Of a stretch of DNA of 64,000 nt, positions 12,601-25,100 are shown piece by piece. Position 1 is the stretch's first letter; each line of letters starts with the position of its first letter. The translations under genes were made by a program, and so were the position numbers. Origin of the DNA: Phallusia mammillata (lineage: Eukaryota; Chordata; Ascidiacea; Phlebobranchia; Ascidiidae); assembly GCA_003260075.1 (NCBI GenBank), contig QLIY01000011.1, positions 111,063 to 175,062 on the forward strand, in the 5' to 3' direction. Below the pieces are notes generated by a model, which was not told the origin of the DNA, did not search any database, and saw nothing but the letters and a program-made list of their open reading frames with translations.

Positions 12601-15600
12601 CTTGCCAATCAAACTTTCGGGCCTAATCGGGCTTCTCCAAAACGATCCAGGTTCGGGCTGGGTTTCGGGCTTTACTTTCGGATTCGGGCCCAGTTACAAC
12701 TCTGGCCAGGCTGATTGAAAGCTTTATACATAATCCAATATGCAGTAATAGATGCATGGGCGCCGTTAGACAATTTTGCAAGAGGGGTTCAAGTTTTGAC
12801 ACATACATATATAGTTACATGGATGGTTTACAATATCAAGTAATTGTGTACATATATAGCCCAAAATTTAATGCAAATGCGTTGCCTAAATCCAAAATCA
12901 CTCTATGATGAAAAAAACACGTTATTATGTGCACCTTTAGCCCGAATGTTTCGGCTCCCACGAATAAATGTCATTTTCATCTTAGCTTGAGTTGTTTAAT
13001 ATGAGTGGTAGCTAAAGCTGCACTCAGTAACTGTAACCTAACAAATACTTTTGAACAGGAACGTTTATCTATGCGACATTAACGGCAACTTTGTTCTCGG
13101 TTGGTGAAATTATTATTTGTACTTTCCAAGCTGCAAAAAAAAAACTGTTTTGCTGTGCGAACCTGGAATGCACTAACCCTTTGATCTTGGTTGACCTTTA
13201 TGTTACACGTCTGTCTTCTGGTGCCACCACAAACGTTTCTGCTAGTCAATGATCACAGCACGCGTTATGGAGTCACACCACGAACCGCTCCAAACAAAAA
13301 CAATACTAGAGACTGATGCCTTGTATTTAAATCAGTCTACTACGCATGAGCTAATTGTGGAATAATGGAATGTAATGTGGGTTTACATAATCGTTTTTTT
13401 TTTCTTCAAAATAATGTAATTAAAGTACAAAAGCACATTGATGATGGCGGTAAAAATTGTAAGCTGCACAGTACTGCGTAATTCACAAAGCATTGAATAT
13501 TCAAGCGTGTTTAATTATACAATCCGGGCGTCGGAAAAAACAAATCTCCTGAAATAACTGGCGATCCCCTATAACGAAGCTGACATGTGCAGCATACGAG
13601 GCAGGCAACGGTGCTTATGATCCGACTATGGACGGGTTCACCACTGAGCTTGTGTAGCTGAGTTGGTAAAAGGCGAGTCCTGGAAGCGCTCTTGTCGTTG
13701 GTTCGAATCCCACAGATTTTTCTAGTGTTACGCCTTACTTTTTGGAAAGCTTCGGATACTGGCTTGATTCGATATTACGCCTTCAATGAGCGTGGCGTAC
13801 TATGATTTACTGAAATAGGGTTGACGTTGCACTTACTCATATGACAGAACATCTTTTCATCTATTAAACCTAAAACAATAATGCTTTGGCAGAAAGAACT
13901 TCGAAGGCGATTAGAAGTGGAAAAGCAAGAGCTGTCATCCGAAAAGAGGGTGAGCGGAGAGTACGGGGGGGGGGGGGACCCCACAGATTTTTCTAGTGTT
14001 ACGTCCTACCTTATTGGAACGCTTGCTGGGAGATCGGCTTGATTCGGAATTACACCTTCAATAGCCCCCCGAAATACCTACTTTGCAACCAGTAAACCTA
14101 AATCAATGATGCGTTGGTAGAAAGAACTTCGAAGGCGATTAGAAGTGGAAAAGCAGGAGCTGTCATCCGAAAAGAGGGTGAGTGGAGAGTACGGGGGCCG
14201 CACATCGGGCTCAATGGCCTGGAGATTGGCTCGGGGTGAAACCAGCAACGACGGAGCTGGGCCATCATCTGCCCCTGTGCTGAAGTCATCTGCCATCGAA
14301 CCAACGGAAGCAGAATTAACGAAAGGAATCGTTAAATTGCGTTACTTTTCCCACACCAACGAGTAAGTTACATTGTGTAACGTACATCAATGCAGGTTTA
14401 TATATTATTTCGTTCTGTTTTTTCTAGGTACACCAGGTCGTCTAATAACGATGAGACGATATACGATTGGCAATCACTGGTCTTTATATCGCAGGGTATT
14501 CAACTTAAAGAAGAGTTGGATTGGAAAATGGTAATCGCCTTAAGATTTTTTGTTGCTGTTGACATTTGTAGAGAAATATAAAAGATTACTGCCCTACTCG
14601 ATAAAGATTTTAGAAACTACGTAACTACAGTTTTTAGTTGTTTAAATTTTCTTGGAGCCCAGTTTTAAAAACACCATACAGCCAGTCCTATAAAATATAA
14701 ATAGGGCAAAAGTGTATTGGAAAATTTAAGCACGCCGTATACAAACTGATGATCGTAAAGCAGTACTTAATACCCCAATTTTTGACACGGAACACTGTCC
14801 CATTTAGTCGTATTTGTGTCGTACTGGAGATAGCGATCGCTCCGTCGTAATGTGGAGAGTCCAACTGCCTCTGGGAGTTCACTTTACCGAGGGAAGAGTT
14901 AAGGTTGAAAGTACCACCTTTGGGGGGGGGGGTCATCTGCCATCGAACCAACCGAGGCGGAACTAACGAAAGGAGTCGTTAAGTTGCGTTACTTTTCCCA
15001 CACCAACGAGTAAAATATATTGTGTAACGTACATCACTGCAGGTTTATATATTATTTCGTTGTGTTTTTTAGGTACACCCGGTCGTCTAATAACGATGAG
15101 ACGATATACGATTGGCAATCCCTGGTCTTTATGTCGCAGGGTATTCAACTCAAAGAAGAGTTGGATTGGAAAATGGTAATCACCTTAAGATTTTTTGTTG
15201 CTGTTGACATTTGTAGAGAAATATAAAAGATGACTGTCCTACTCGATAAATATTTTAGAAACTACCTAACTACAGGTTTTAGTTGTTTAAATTTTCTTGG
15301 AGCCCAGTTTTAAAAACACCATACAGCCAGTCCTATAAAATATAAATAGGGCAAAAGTGTATTGGAAAATTTAAGCACGCCGTATACAAACTGATGATCG
15401 TAAAGCAGTACTTAATAGTACTTAATACCCCAGTTTTTGGCACTTTTGTCCCATTTAGTCGTATTTGTGTCGTACTGGAGATGGCGATCGCTCCGTCGTA
15501 ATGTGGAGAGTCCAACTGCCGCCTGGAGTTCACTTTACCGAGGGAAGAGTTAAGGTTGAAAGTACCACCTTTGAAAGTGGGAAGGTCGCTTGGCTTGCGA

Positions 15601-16108
15601 GTTCGGACAAGAAAACTCAAGTTATCGAACCGGGTAAGGATATGGTAGATTTGTTTTGCACACAAACAGCTTAAACGGATTTTTGCTTATTCGCCATAAG
15701 AGGTCACTAAAGTCTCCGACCCAACAATGCTTATTGGCGCTTGGTCCGGAGAGTATTGGACTAAATTTAATTAAATCATATACTTTGTAAAATCGTTACA
15801 ATGTTGGTCTTTTTTTAGTTACTTTAAGTTCCTCTTATAAACATAAACCAATGCCCTATCTTGTCTATTAAACTTTTTTCAAAATACTTAACTAAATTGC
15901 ACGAATCATCAATAAAATATTTTCTACAGGCAAAGCGGAAAATGTGACGTCAGTGTGTTGTGGGTCACGTGTTTTCTCCGTCACGGCTAGTCTGAGTGGG
16001 GGCGAAGGGGATTGTGCCTGGCAAAAGTCCCAACTTTTCAGGGAAAACACCGAAACCCCACCTACGCGACCCTCATTTGTGCTCGATCTACGCTTTGCCA
16101 AAAATTAG
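9674..16108 (+). CDS. NGLY1: peptide:N-glycanase (NGLY1), 12 exons
   Basis: NGLY1 removes N-glycans from misfolded glycoproteins in the cytosol during ER-associated degradation. Exons: 9674-9771, 9854-9965, 10152-10253, 10472-10583, 10743-10868, 10975-11109, 11207-11307, 11733-12005, 14121-14362, 14428-14530 (or 15074-15176), 15459-15633, 15930-16108; phases agree, about 585 residues (human 654). An N-terminal PUB domain ([23 protein letters not shown]) is followed by the zinc-binding pairs CPNC and CRKC. The transglutaminase core has catalytic Cys231 (GRCGEW), His258 (TDHVW) and Asp275 (HCDPCE). The C-terminal PAW domain runs from [12 protein letters not shown] to the end. Poly-G junctions at 11551, 12113, 12449, 13965 and 14922 duplicate parts of exons 8 to 11 and introns; the catalytic residues are intact in the full copies. 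The exon 3 donor (GTCAGT) is inferred from phase. Confidence 0.94.
11551..11560. other. poly-G junction duplicating part of NGLY1 exon 8
   Basis: Exactly ten G. A truncated copy of exon 8 (11488-11550) precedes it; the complete copy, with its upstream intron, follows (exon from 11733). The copies differ by a few substitutions, as haplotypes would. Confidence 0.8.
12060..12704. mobile_element. hAT-type element in NGLY1 intron, TIR CAGAGTTGTAA
   Basis: The left end CAGAGTTGTAAGTCG is matched by an inverted right end (reverse complement CAGAGTTGTAACTGG). Flanks are GCCAGGCC at 12052-12059 and GCCAGGCT at 12705-12712, a 7/8 target duplication fitting the hAT superfamily. The body is rich in CGGGCC/GGGCTT motifs and has no transposase. 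Two poly-G junctions (12113-12122 and 12449-12458) duplicate parts of it, so its true length is shorter than shown. Confidence 0.75.
13648..13722 (+). repeat. tRNA-like sequence (SINE head or tRNA pseudogene)
   Basis: A Pol III A-box-like TGTAGCTGAGTTGG and a perfect B box GGTTCGAATCC are spaced as in a tRNA, inside an NGLY1 intron. The acceptor stem pairs poorly, so a functional tRNA is doubtful; a tRNA-derived SINE head is more likely. Part of its 3' flank is repeated at about 13981 owing to the junction at 13965-13977. Confidence 0.45.
13965..13977. other. poly-G junction duplicating the start of NGLY1 exon 9
   Basis: Thirteen G, where the intact copy at about 14190 natively has a G tract after GAGTAC. 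The exon start ([19 protein letters not shown]) is present on both sides. Confidence 0.75.
14922..14932. other. poly-G junction duplicating NGLY1 exons 9 (end) to 11
   Basis: About 640 bases (14286-14921) are repeated at 14935-15570 with a few per cent difference. The repeated block includes the end of exon 9, all of exon 10 and most of exon 11. Confidence 0.8.
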
Positions 16109-16140
16109 TCCTATTTCTGAACATATATTTGACACTTCAC

Positions 16141-16146
16141 AATAAA
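16141..16146 (+). promoter_or_regulatory. NGLY1 polyadenylation signal
   Basis: AATAAA 33 bases after the NGLY1 stop codon. Confidence 0.6.
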
Positions 16147-17337
16147 GCCAGCTGCATGTGATTGAGTTTAGCTACCATACCTTTTCCTTCGCTGTTGCTA
16201 CTGGTAAAAAGTTGAAACAACGTTGCTTAAAATACTGCATGTTCAAATTTTCTGTTCCCAAGCACGATTTCCACTGTTGGTTGACGTTGCGCTGCACGCT
16301 TTGCTCTTGTATGTCGAAGAATTATCAAAACAATTAGAACAAATATGTATACAAGTTTAAAGTATCTATCGGGTGTTTAATGCAAAGATTGATTAGGGAA
16401 TTGTAAAAAGTATACCATTCTGGAAAACAAAGACGAAACTGAAGTTCGCAGTTTTACCGAAAGTGATCAACAACAAAAAGAAACTTTCTTGAGTGCAATA
16501 GATGCTAAATAAAGAGTTATAAATATATTGGTGTGCTTCCGGAAAGTTTAGTCATTCATTCATACTCAATTTCAGACGGTTTAGCTAGAAACCAAAGCCG
16601 GAAACGTTTAGCTGGAAACCAAAGTCAGTCAAGTAATTAAGTGAATTCGAAACCTGTAAGTCGGTGCATTGGGGGGGGGGAAAAAAGAAACTTTCTTGAG
16701 TGCAATAGATGCTAAATAAAGAGCTATAAATATATTGGTGTGCTTCCGGAAAGTTTAGTCATTCATTCATTCTCAATTTCAGCCTTAAATGTGTAGAAAC
16801 GGTTTAGCTAGAAACCAAAGCCAGAAACGTTTAGTTAGAAACCACAGTCAGTCAAGTAATTAAGTGAATTCGAAACCTGTAAGTCGGTGCATTTTACCAT
16901 AGTGCTTTAGGCCTTGCGTTTACCACGTCAAACGTATAAGTGATCAGAGTTTCCGCAGATGATGTACGGCATTTTCCAGGAATACAATATGACAAGCCTG
17001 ACATGAGAAAGACCGAAATTTTAGCGTGTCGGCTATTACAGTCTGGTCGACATCCTTTCGTTCGTCTTTTAAACCCTTAGATTAAACAGTAGCTTTGTGG
17101 TTACATTAGAAGCTCATTTTTTGCTATTGATTCATATCATGTCCGTATCAATTTATACAGTTAGTGGCTGATTTGACGCGTTGTCTGTGGCTCGCAACGT
17201 TACTTAACTAATTTCGATGCATGCTGCCGTTCGTGATGAGCACGTTGGTAGCAACACCATCGAAAGAAATTTAGAAAGCTGGATTCCTTATCACTTGTGA
17301 AGGATTTTGACTGTCTGATTGTGACACCTCGTTCGAC
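16147..17337. other. intergenic region upstream of the LDLa receptor gene
   Basis: No coding exon seen. A segment of about 180 bases is present on both sides of a 10-G run at 16671-16680, another junction artefact. The receptor promoter presumably lies to the right of it. Confidence 0.5.
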
Positions 17338-19118
17338 ATGCTTGCCTCGTGGATGGTTTTGTTTCTGTCTTGGAATTGTATATTTCCGTCTGCTTTTGGA
17401 ACTCCGTTCATTAATCTTGGTAAGTATAAGCTAAACAAAGACTTTGTCTTCCCGGTTACATATTAATATCGTCTAATTCTTAGTGCCAGAACACTTTAAA
17501 ATAATCATAAAGTCGCATGGGCGCCAACACGAAGGGGCAAGAGGGGGCATGTACCACTTGCCCCTAAAGTCGTTAATAAAAAAAACGAGTATTTGTATAA
17601 CTTTACGCCAGTTGATCGAAAACTGAGGGGGGGGGGCAAAACCATCGAAAGAAATTTAGAAAGCTGGATTCCTTGTCACTTGTGAAGGATTTTGACTGTC
17701 TGATTGTGACACCTCGTTCGAGATGCTTGCCTCGTGGATGGTTTTGTTTCTGTCTTGGAATTGTATATTTCCGTCTGCTTTTGGAACTCCGTTCATTAAT
17801 CTTGGTAAGTATAAGCTAAACAAAGACTTTGTCTTTCAGTTTACGTATTAATGTCGTCCAACTAGTGCCAGAAAACTTTAAAATAATCATAAAGTCGCAT
17901 GGGCGCCAACACGAAGGGGCATGTACCACTTGCCCCTAAAGTCGTTAATAAAAAAACGAGTATTTGTATAACTTTACGCCAGTTGATCGAAAACTGAGGG
18001 GGGGGGGAAAAATAAACATTAGCTTCTGACTGCAACGTATTTGCTTGATGTGGCGTACGTATCACGTTATACCACTTAAACTTTGCAGGTTTGTGTTCAC
18101 CAGACTTCGGATATAATGCCAGTTTATGCGACGGTGGCATAACCGCTAAACATGTCACAACTCAGAACCCGGAAAACGTTGAACTAAGGTAAGATCGAAA
18201 GTTAAAAACATTGCATCCATGTGAGACGTAAACTACATCAACCTAAGCGAACCATTTTATATCAGCTGCAGAAAGTGCACGACTGTTTCGAGGGGGGGGG
18301 GCATTGCATCCATGTGAGACGTAAACTACACCAACGTAAGCGAACCATTTTATATCAGCTGCAGAAAGTGCACGACTGTTTCGACCTAAGGTCTCATCGA
18401 TGCAGCTGATGACGAGAGATAGGCCGTATTGGCTAGTGTAGCCATCAAACGGCACTCCAGTTTGTTGGGAGGAACAGGCCTAAAAGCCATGTCCAACCTA
18501 TGTTGTGCGATTGTCACCAGCTGTACTGATAAGACCTTGTGTACCGTCTGCAGCTTATCATTTATTGGCTCCGTGCTTTTTCCTTTTTTGACGTTACATA
18601 AACATATTTAAACAACTTTTTTATTTTAGTTGCTTCCACCTTGGGTACATGACAGTCGTTCAGTGTAGAGTTTCAGAAGATGCGTTCTGCAAAATCACAA
18701 CCCCTCTCACTCGGTTTGGCATCAATAAATGCGACGTCGGCTGTAGCACACATTACAGATGTAGCAACAACTGTTGTGCCCCGCGTGCCACCCTGTGCAA
18801 TGGACACTGTGATGGTTGCTGTAGTGAGGGTGAAATCGCCTCAGGCCCTGGTTTGAAGTGTGTGCGAAACGGAAGACTGTGCAACATACCCCAAGCATTA
18901 GTTCTGGACGGACTGTGGGATTGTGATAAAGGGGAAGATGAACAAGATCTTAGGTAAGTACACATTCAGATTGGTAAAAGCCGTTGTATAAAGTAGGTCT
19001 ATAGGTGGTACTTTTGACGATGATCAACTATATAATCATTAAATATGCATTCACCTGACGGAAAAATGCTTTTAACGGAACGCAAAATCGGCTACCGTGC
19101 CGTTTAGCTCAAAAAGCA

Positions 19119-19196
<78 letters not shown>

Positions 19197-22100
19197 CTGA
19201 TCCTGGGATTTTCTATTTCTGAACCGAAATCTAACTCTATACTTTCGGTGCATGTATTGGTCACACATTCCTTTTGTAACCGAAACTTACTCACTCCACT
19301 TGCTTTCTAAACTTCTACAAATCGGTAATTTTAATCGGTAATAACAAAAATAGTTTGTTTTTACACAGTGCCTTTTTCGTGTGCAACGACAAAACCTTGG
19401 TGCCAAAGCAAAGTATTTGTGACGGAGTATTGGATTGTGCTGATAAATCGGATGAGTGTTTTTGGGGGGGGGGATCCTGGGATTTTCTATTTTTGAACCG
19501 AAATCTAACTCTACTTTTGGTGCATGTCACACATTCCTTTTGTAACCGAAACTTATTGACTCACTTGCTTTCTAAACTTCTACAAATCGGTAATTTTTTT
19601 GTTTTTACAGTGCCTTTTTCGTATGCAACGACAAAACCTTGGTGCCAAAGCAAAGTGTTTGTGACGGAGTATTGGATTGTGCTGATAAATCGGATGAGTG
19701 TTTTTGTCCTGGAAATGCGCCAGAATTTTGCAAGGCTATACCGGCAAGGTGAGGCTGTTATACAGTTTTTTGCATTCGTATACATTACATTTTCCTTGGG
19801 GCTCTATAAATGTAGGTCATATAATTTAATGTCAACACGATAAGCACAAGTTGCAAAAACAAACAGAAATTGAAGCTACTATACATCCAGTTCATTTTGC
19901 TGAACTAATCATGACGAAGCATTAAATAATGTACACACTTTATTTCGTTTCTGGAAAGTTGTGCTACGATTTGTTTTATCATTTTTTATCGCAACTAATT
20001 TCGTGATTGAATGGGGGGGGGGCATAACATTTTCCTTGGGGACTCTAAATGTCGGTCATATAATTTAATGTCTACACGATAAGCACAAGTTGCAAAAACA
20101 AACAGAAATTGAAGCTATTATACACCCAGCTCATTTTGCTGAACTAATCATGACGAAGCATTAAATATTGACACACTTTATTTCGTTTCTTTAAAGCTGT
20201 GGTACGATTTGTTTTATCATTTTTTATCGCAACTAATTTCGTGATTGAATTAAAAATACTGTAAGAGCATATGGGATAGTTCATTTTTCTCCGAACGTAT
20301 AGTTTTTATAACGTTGTTATAAATTTAGAAGCAAACTTTGTTGTCAAATGTATGACATAAGCCACGAAAACGGTATTTATAAGGGCATCATAATTTATAC
20401 TTCACGTACTTTCACGTCACATTAGCCCAATTAAAACGGTATAAGCGGATCCAAAAAAAATTAAAGCTAACATTTTTGTAAGGTATGTTCTTAAAGCGGA
20501 CAACAACACTGCACAAGATAACCCCGACCTTTGTCCCATTAAGGACCCATGTCCCGTAAGTATTGCAAACATCTCATTACTTTCATTTAAAGCATGAAAC
20601 GTTATGTTTGTATTTACTTTTACAGGACTGCACTATGTGCGAAGAATCGACTATATATTATCAAGACCGCATGGCAGTAGATAGAGTTTGTGAGGTCAAC
20701 CTCATCGACAAAAACAGGGTACAATGTGTGGCCGGGGGGGGGGGCAGGACTGCACTATGTGCGAAGAATCGACTCTATATTATCAAGACCGCATGGCAGT
20801 AGATAGCGTTTGTGAGGTCAACCTCATCGACAAAAACAGGGTACAATGTGTGGCCAAAGTGTTTCGTATGTCACGTACATTCTGCCCACAACATAAGAAA
20901 AAGTAGGCTACTTTGAACAAATAACAAAGCAGGGAAAAGCAAAATACCAAATCGTTTTTATCCGGCTATAGCAATAGTGATAAGTGATGGAATGACTTAA
21001 AATATGCCCCATCGGGCACATGAAACGTGTCTGTTTATATGGCGTTAACTTATTTTGGGCGACCAAAATATTGCTCATGACACGACTGTTAAGAATAACA
21101 TAACAATTTTAAGCGGTTATAAAATCTAAAGAGTAATGCGTCACTCGTCTATATGTAGTATAACATGCCCTCTGTTAGCCATTAATGTTGGCATTATCAT
21201 GGTGAGGATAAACGATCTTGCGCTTTTAAGGCCAAAACCTGTCTTGAATCACCAAACATTTTGTTGTCCTAGTCTATTTTTAAAAATCTCATTTTAACGT
21301 TGCAAATTTGAAATTGCTGTTTAATGGTCTCAAACTGCATGTCAGAGAACGAAATATTATTTATTGTAAAACGCTTTAAAATTATCTGGCCTGATTTGGG
21401 AATCGGTCGGGTTCGGGGTAGTTTTTATTAGCAAACGGACTTGATTCAACCATGATTCCACATTCTGTGTCCGCAATGAACTAGCTGAGTTGCAAGTTGC
21501 TGAAATTATCTTAATGCCCAACAGCCCTATAATATAAGTTACGGGGGGGGGGTTACATTCTGAGTCCGCAATGAACTAGCTGAGTTGCTAGTTGCTGAAA
21601 TTATCTTAATGCCCAACAGCCCTATAATATAAGTTACGTTTTGTTTAAAGACAATGTCTATTCTTGTTCGTTCTTTACGTTTTCTTTTTAGATATTCTTT
21701 ATACAGCCGTACTTTTTGTAGGCTTTTAGGTAAAAGTATTTAGCCTGCCAATCAATCTTTCAGACATATATGGGCTTCTTAAAAGCGATTCGAGTTCGGG
21801 TCGGGCTATTGGGGGGGGGGCAGACATTGTCTATTCGTGTTCGTTGTGTACGTCTTCTTTTTAGATATTCTTTGTACAGCCGTACTTTTTGTAGGCTTTT
21901 AGGTAAAAGTATTTAGCCTGTCAGTCAATCTTTCGGACATATATGGGCTTCTTAAAAGCGATTCGAGTTCGGGTCGGGCTATTACGTTCCAGTTGGAACT
22001 TGAAATTCGGACTCGCTTACAACTCTGTATAACACCTGGTGGTAATTTTGCAGGCGGCTTTTGAACAGTGTGGAAGGTGCGATTACAAAGTGGACTGTAT

Positions 22101-25100
22101 CAATGGAGCTGACGAACTGAACTGTAGTACAACTGATGGTCGACATTATTGTACATCCGGGTCGCCGCCCTACGTTCGAGCCTCCAGGGTTCGTATTTAT
22201 CATATTTTCCTGCATTTTGCGCAAGGAATATTTTCCTCCTTTGCTTACAACTGAGTGTGATGTAATTACACACCACACAGTCACTATTGTAAAAAATTTG
22301 TGAGATTGGTAAACGCAATTAACGTTGTCGTTAAAATTTTACCGCTTGATGACACTTCCAGACTACAATTGTATTTTGTTGCAAATTGTGTCAAAAATTG
22401 CATGTCAAAAATAATTCCGTGTCAAAAATTTGGTGGGAAATGACTGAGAAGAACCATTCGTTTTCATCCTTATGTGACTCAGATGTCAAATAGAAATAAT
22501 TGTAGAATTTTATAATCAACAGCTTTCTTTGTCTCATACAACTTTACTTGTATGTTGTTCGTCGTATCTTTTCACACAGGTTATTTGTTGTGCCCTAAAT
22601 CATTTAATTCTCGAATTTAGGTTTAAATCGCCAGTTTAAAAACGGCAAATAGTTAAACCCCAAAAATTTATGTTGCTTTAGATTAACGATGGGAGACGAG
22701 ATTGTGCGGACGGAAGTGACGAGTGTCTTGAACAAAATGGCTCCAACTCATTGCTGTTTCACTCGAGATATGCGCTTGTCGGAAACACCATCCTGTTTGT
22801 GTTGGTTTGGATGATTCTACTCTTTGCTTTAGTCGGCAACATCGTAAGTGTTTTTTGCTAGAACATTACGACGTTTTTTGCAAACCAATTAAGTGACTGG
22901 TGATTGGGCAAATACAAACCGAACTTTTGTTCAAATTAAAATAAACCATTAATACAAGGCAGTATGGTTCTTAACTCGTGGTCCACAGGACATCCACTTT
23001 TGGCGATAAGATGGAGATAGTTGCATATATAATTATACACTGACTGAGGGTGGTCATATGTTTATGTCACGTTTTGAAATTCGGTTTTAAAGAAATATAT
23101 TTCAAGTCGAAATGCTTAATCAGTTCACCACTGTGTGCACTACATTTTATACAGTTTTTAAATCTCCATCATGAACTATTTTAAATGCATTGGATCTCAA
23201 GTGATCCGGTTTCTATACGTACTATATTAAAAACGTTTTCTTGCAGATCGTGTTCGTGCAAGAAACACGCACATTGAGTGAAATGCGACGTAAACTTGAT
23301 GTCCTCTCCTCGTTACGAGCCAACCACCTGTTAGTGCTGAATCTGACTCTAGCTAATATGGTCATGGTGATTTACTTGCTCTGTCTTGGGATCTCCTACG
23401 AACGAGGGGGGGGGGTTGCTAGTGCTGAATCTTACACTGGCTAACATGGTCATGGTGATTTACTTGCTCTGTCTTGGGATCTCCTACGAACGACTGAGAG
23501 GTGTTTATTGCCAAGCAGAACTCAGCTGGAGATCAAGCAGTGTGTGTTCCTGGATGGGCACTCTGGTGGTCGTGTCAACCGAAACTTCAGTGCAGACCCT
23601 TTTGCTTCTAACTGTTGTCAGATTTTATTCCGTATTAAAGGTTAGTGGGAGTATGTTTGTTATTTGTCTATTTTAAGGTGTTCCAAGAATGTAATTTGAC
23701 CATATAGAATCGATGTTTTAAAAGCATGTCAATTCACCTAAGTTCCATTTTCCGGGCGCTTTGTAAAATGATCGATCGAAACACTATAGCCTATAACAGC
23801 GAAAAATCACTTGAAATAGGAAATATATTAAAACAAATTGTTGGAATAGAATGCTTTATTATCCACCTGATAAGAATTGCATAACCACATCCTTATATTT
23901 AGTGTATCAGAATTTTTAACACTACAAGATTGCCTTTCTGTTTCTAGCCGTACAAAGCCAACACACAACCACATCTGAAACTCATCTTGCCTCTCATTGC
24001 CCTTATTTGGATCATCTCCATTGTGATTGCCTGGCTTCCGCTTACACAGCTCTATCGCCGAGCCGTGCCTGACCGGGTCTGGATCTACGACAACCCGTTC
24101 CTGGATCACGCCAATGCCAATCTAACTGCTGGCAAACAGTTCCTCTATCGCTACTCGGCATTTCTCGCGCTGGGAAACAGCACCGGTCAGAAGAACATTG
24201 ATGCCGAGATTTACAAAGCGTCAGAATGGGGAACATTGCAGAAGATAAATATGAGGTTAACCGGGCGAGCGGAGAACTTCAAAATTCGTGCAAGATTTAC
24301 GTAAGTTTGATTTAGGTAGGCTAAACCACTTTTTATGGCACCATCACCATAAACATTACAGCGAGTTCAGTCCTACCTAGCAGTTCTGTCCTTTATTGAG
24401 CGGCTAAATATTTTATATTTTTATTAGGATGATCTCAGCGTCCTATTACTGGTGGTCCTGGACATTTTTTTTATTTTTTTACTATGCAATTTACTATACG
24501 ATCACTTCAAACTAAACATCATTATTTTAAAATTGGTTGGGGTGTTTTTGACTCCGGTGTTCCCATATGTTCGTAGAAAAAAGCAACACATAGCCTACTA
24601 TAAAGGTCACCCTTTTAAGCTTCCATGGACGTTTTTTTGCTTGTGTTTTACCCTCACTTGTACCAAAATAGATAACATCATAAACTAGGTATTAATTATT
24701 ACTCAATTTTGGTCTTTGTGCAGATACTACAGCACGCATAGCGTTTGTATTCCCGACCTGTTTCCGGCTCACAACAGTCCGCACTGGGTTCTCTCTCTCA
24801 TCGTCACCAACTTCAACTTTCTTTCGTTTGTCGCCATAGCCGCTCTTTACCTTGCCATCTACATGAAAACCGTAATGCGTTCCGCTGGGGGCACCTTCAA
24901 AGCCGATGCAGGTACAGTATTTATCAAACATTTGCTTTCAAATTGGTTGCGCAACAAAAGCCGACAAATTTGACCAGGCAGTATCACAACGTGATTGCAT
25001 AACATAATCGCTTCATTTTTCTTCCAATTGCATAACATGAAACTCAATGAAACACACGACTATTCACAAAGTTTTCAGACTTTTGCCTTCTTGGTTGTAG

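Noticed and set aside
19109..19294. Minus-strand poly-proline frame
   Set aside because: It only reads through the 75-G run in a receptor intron.
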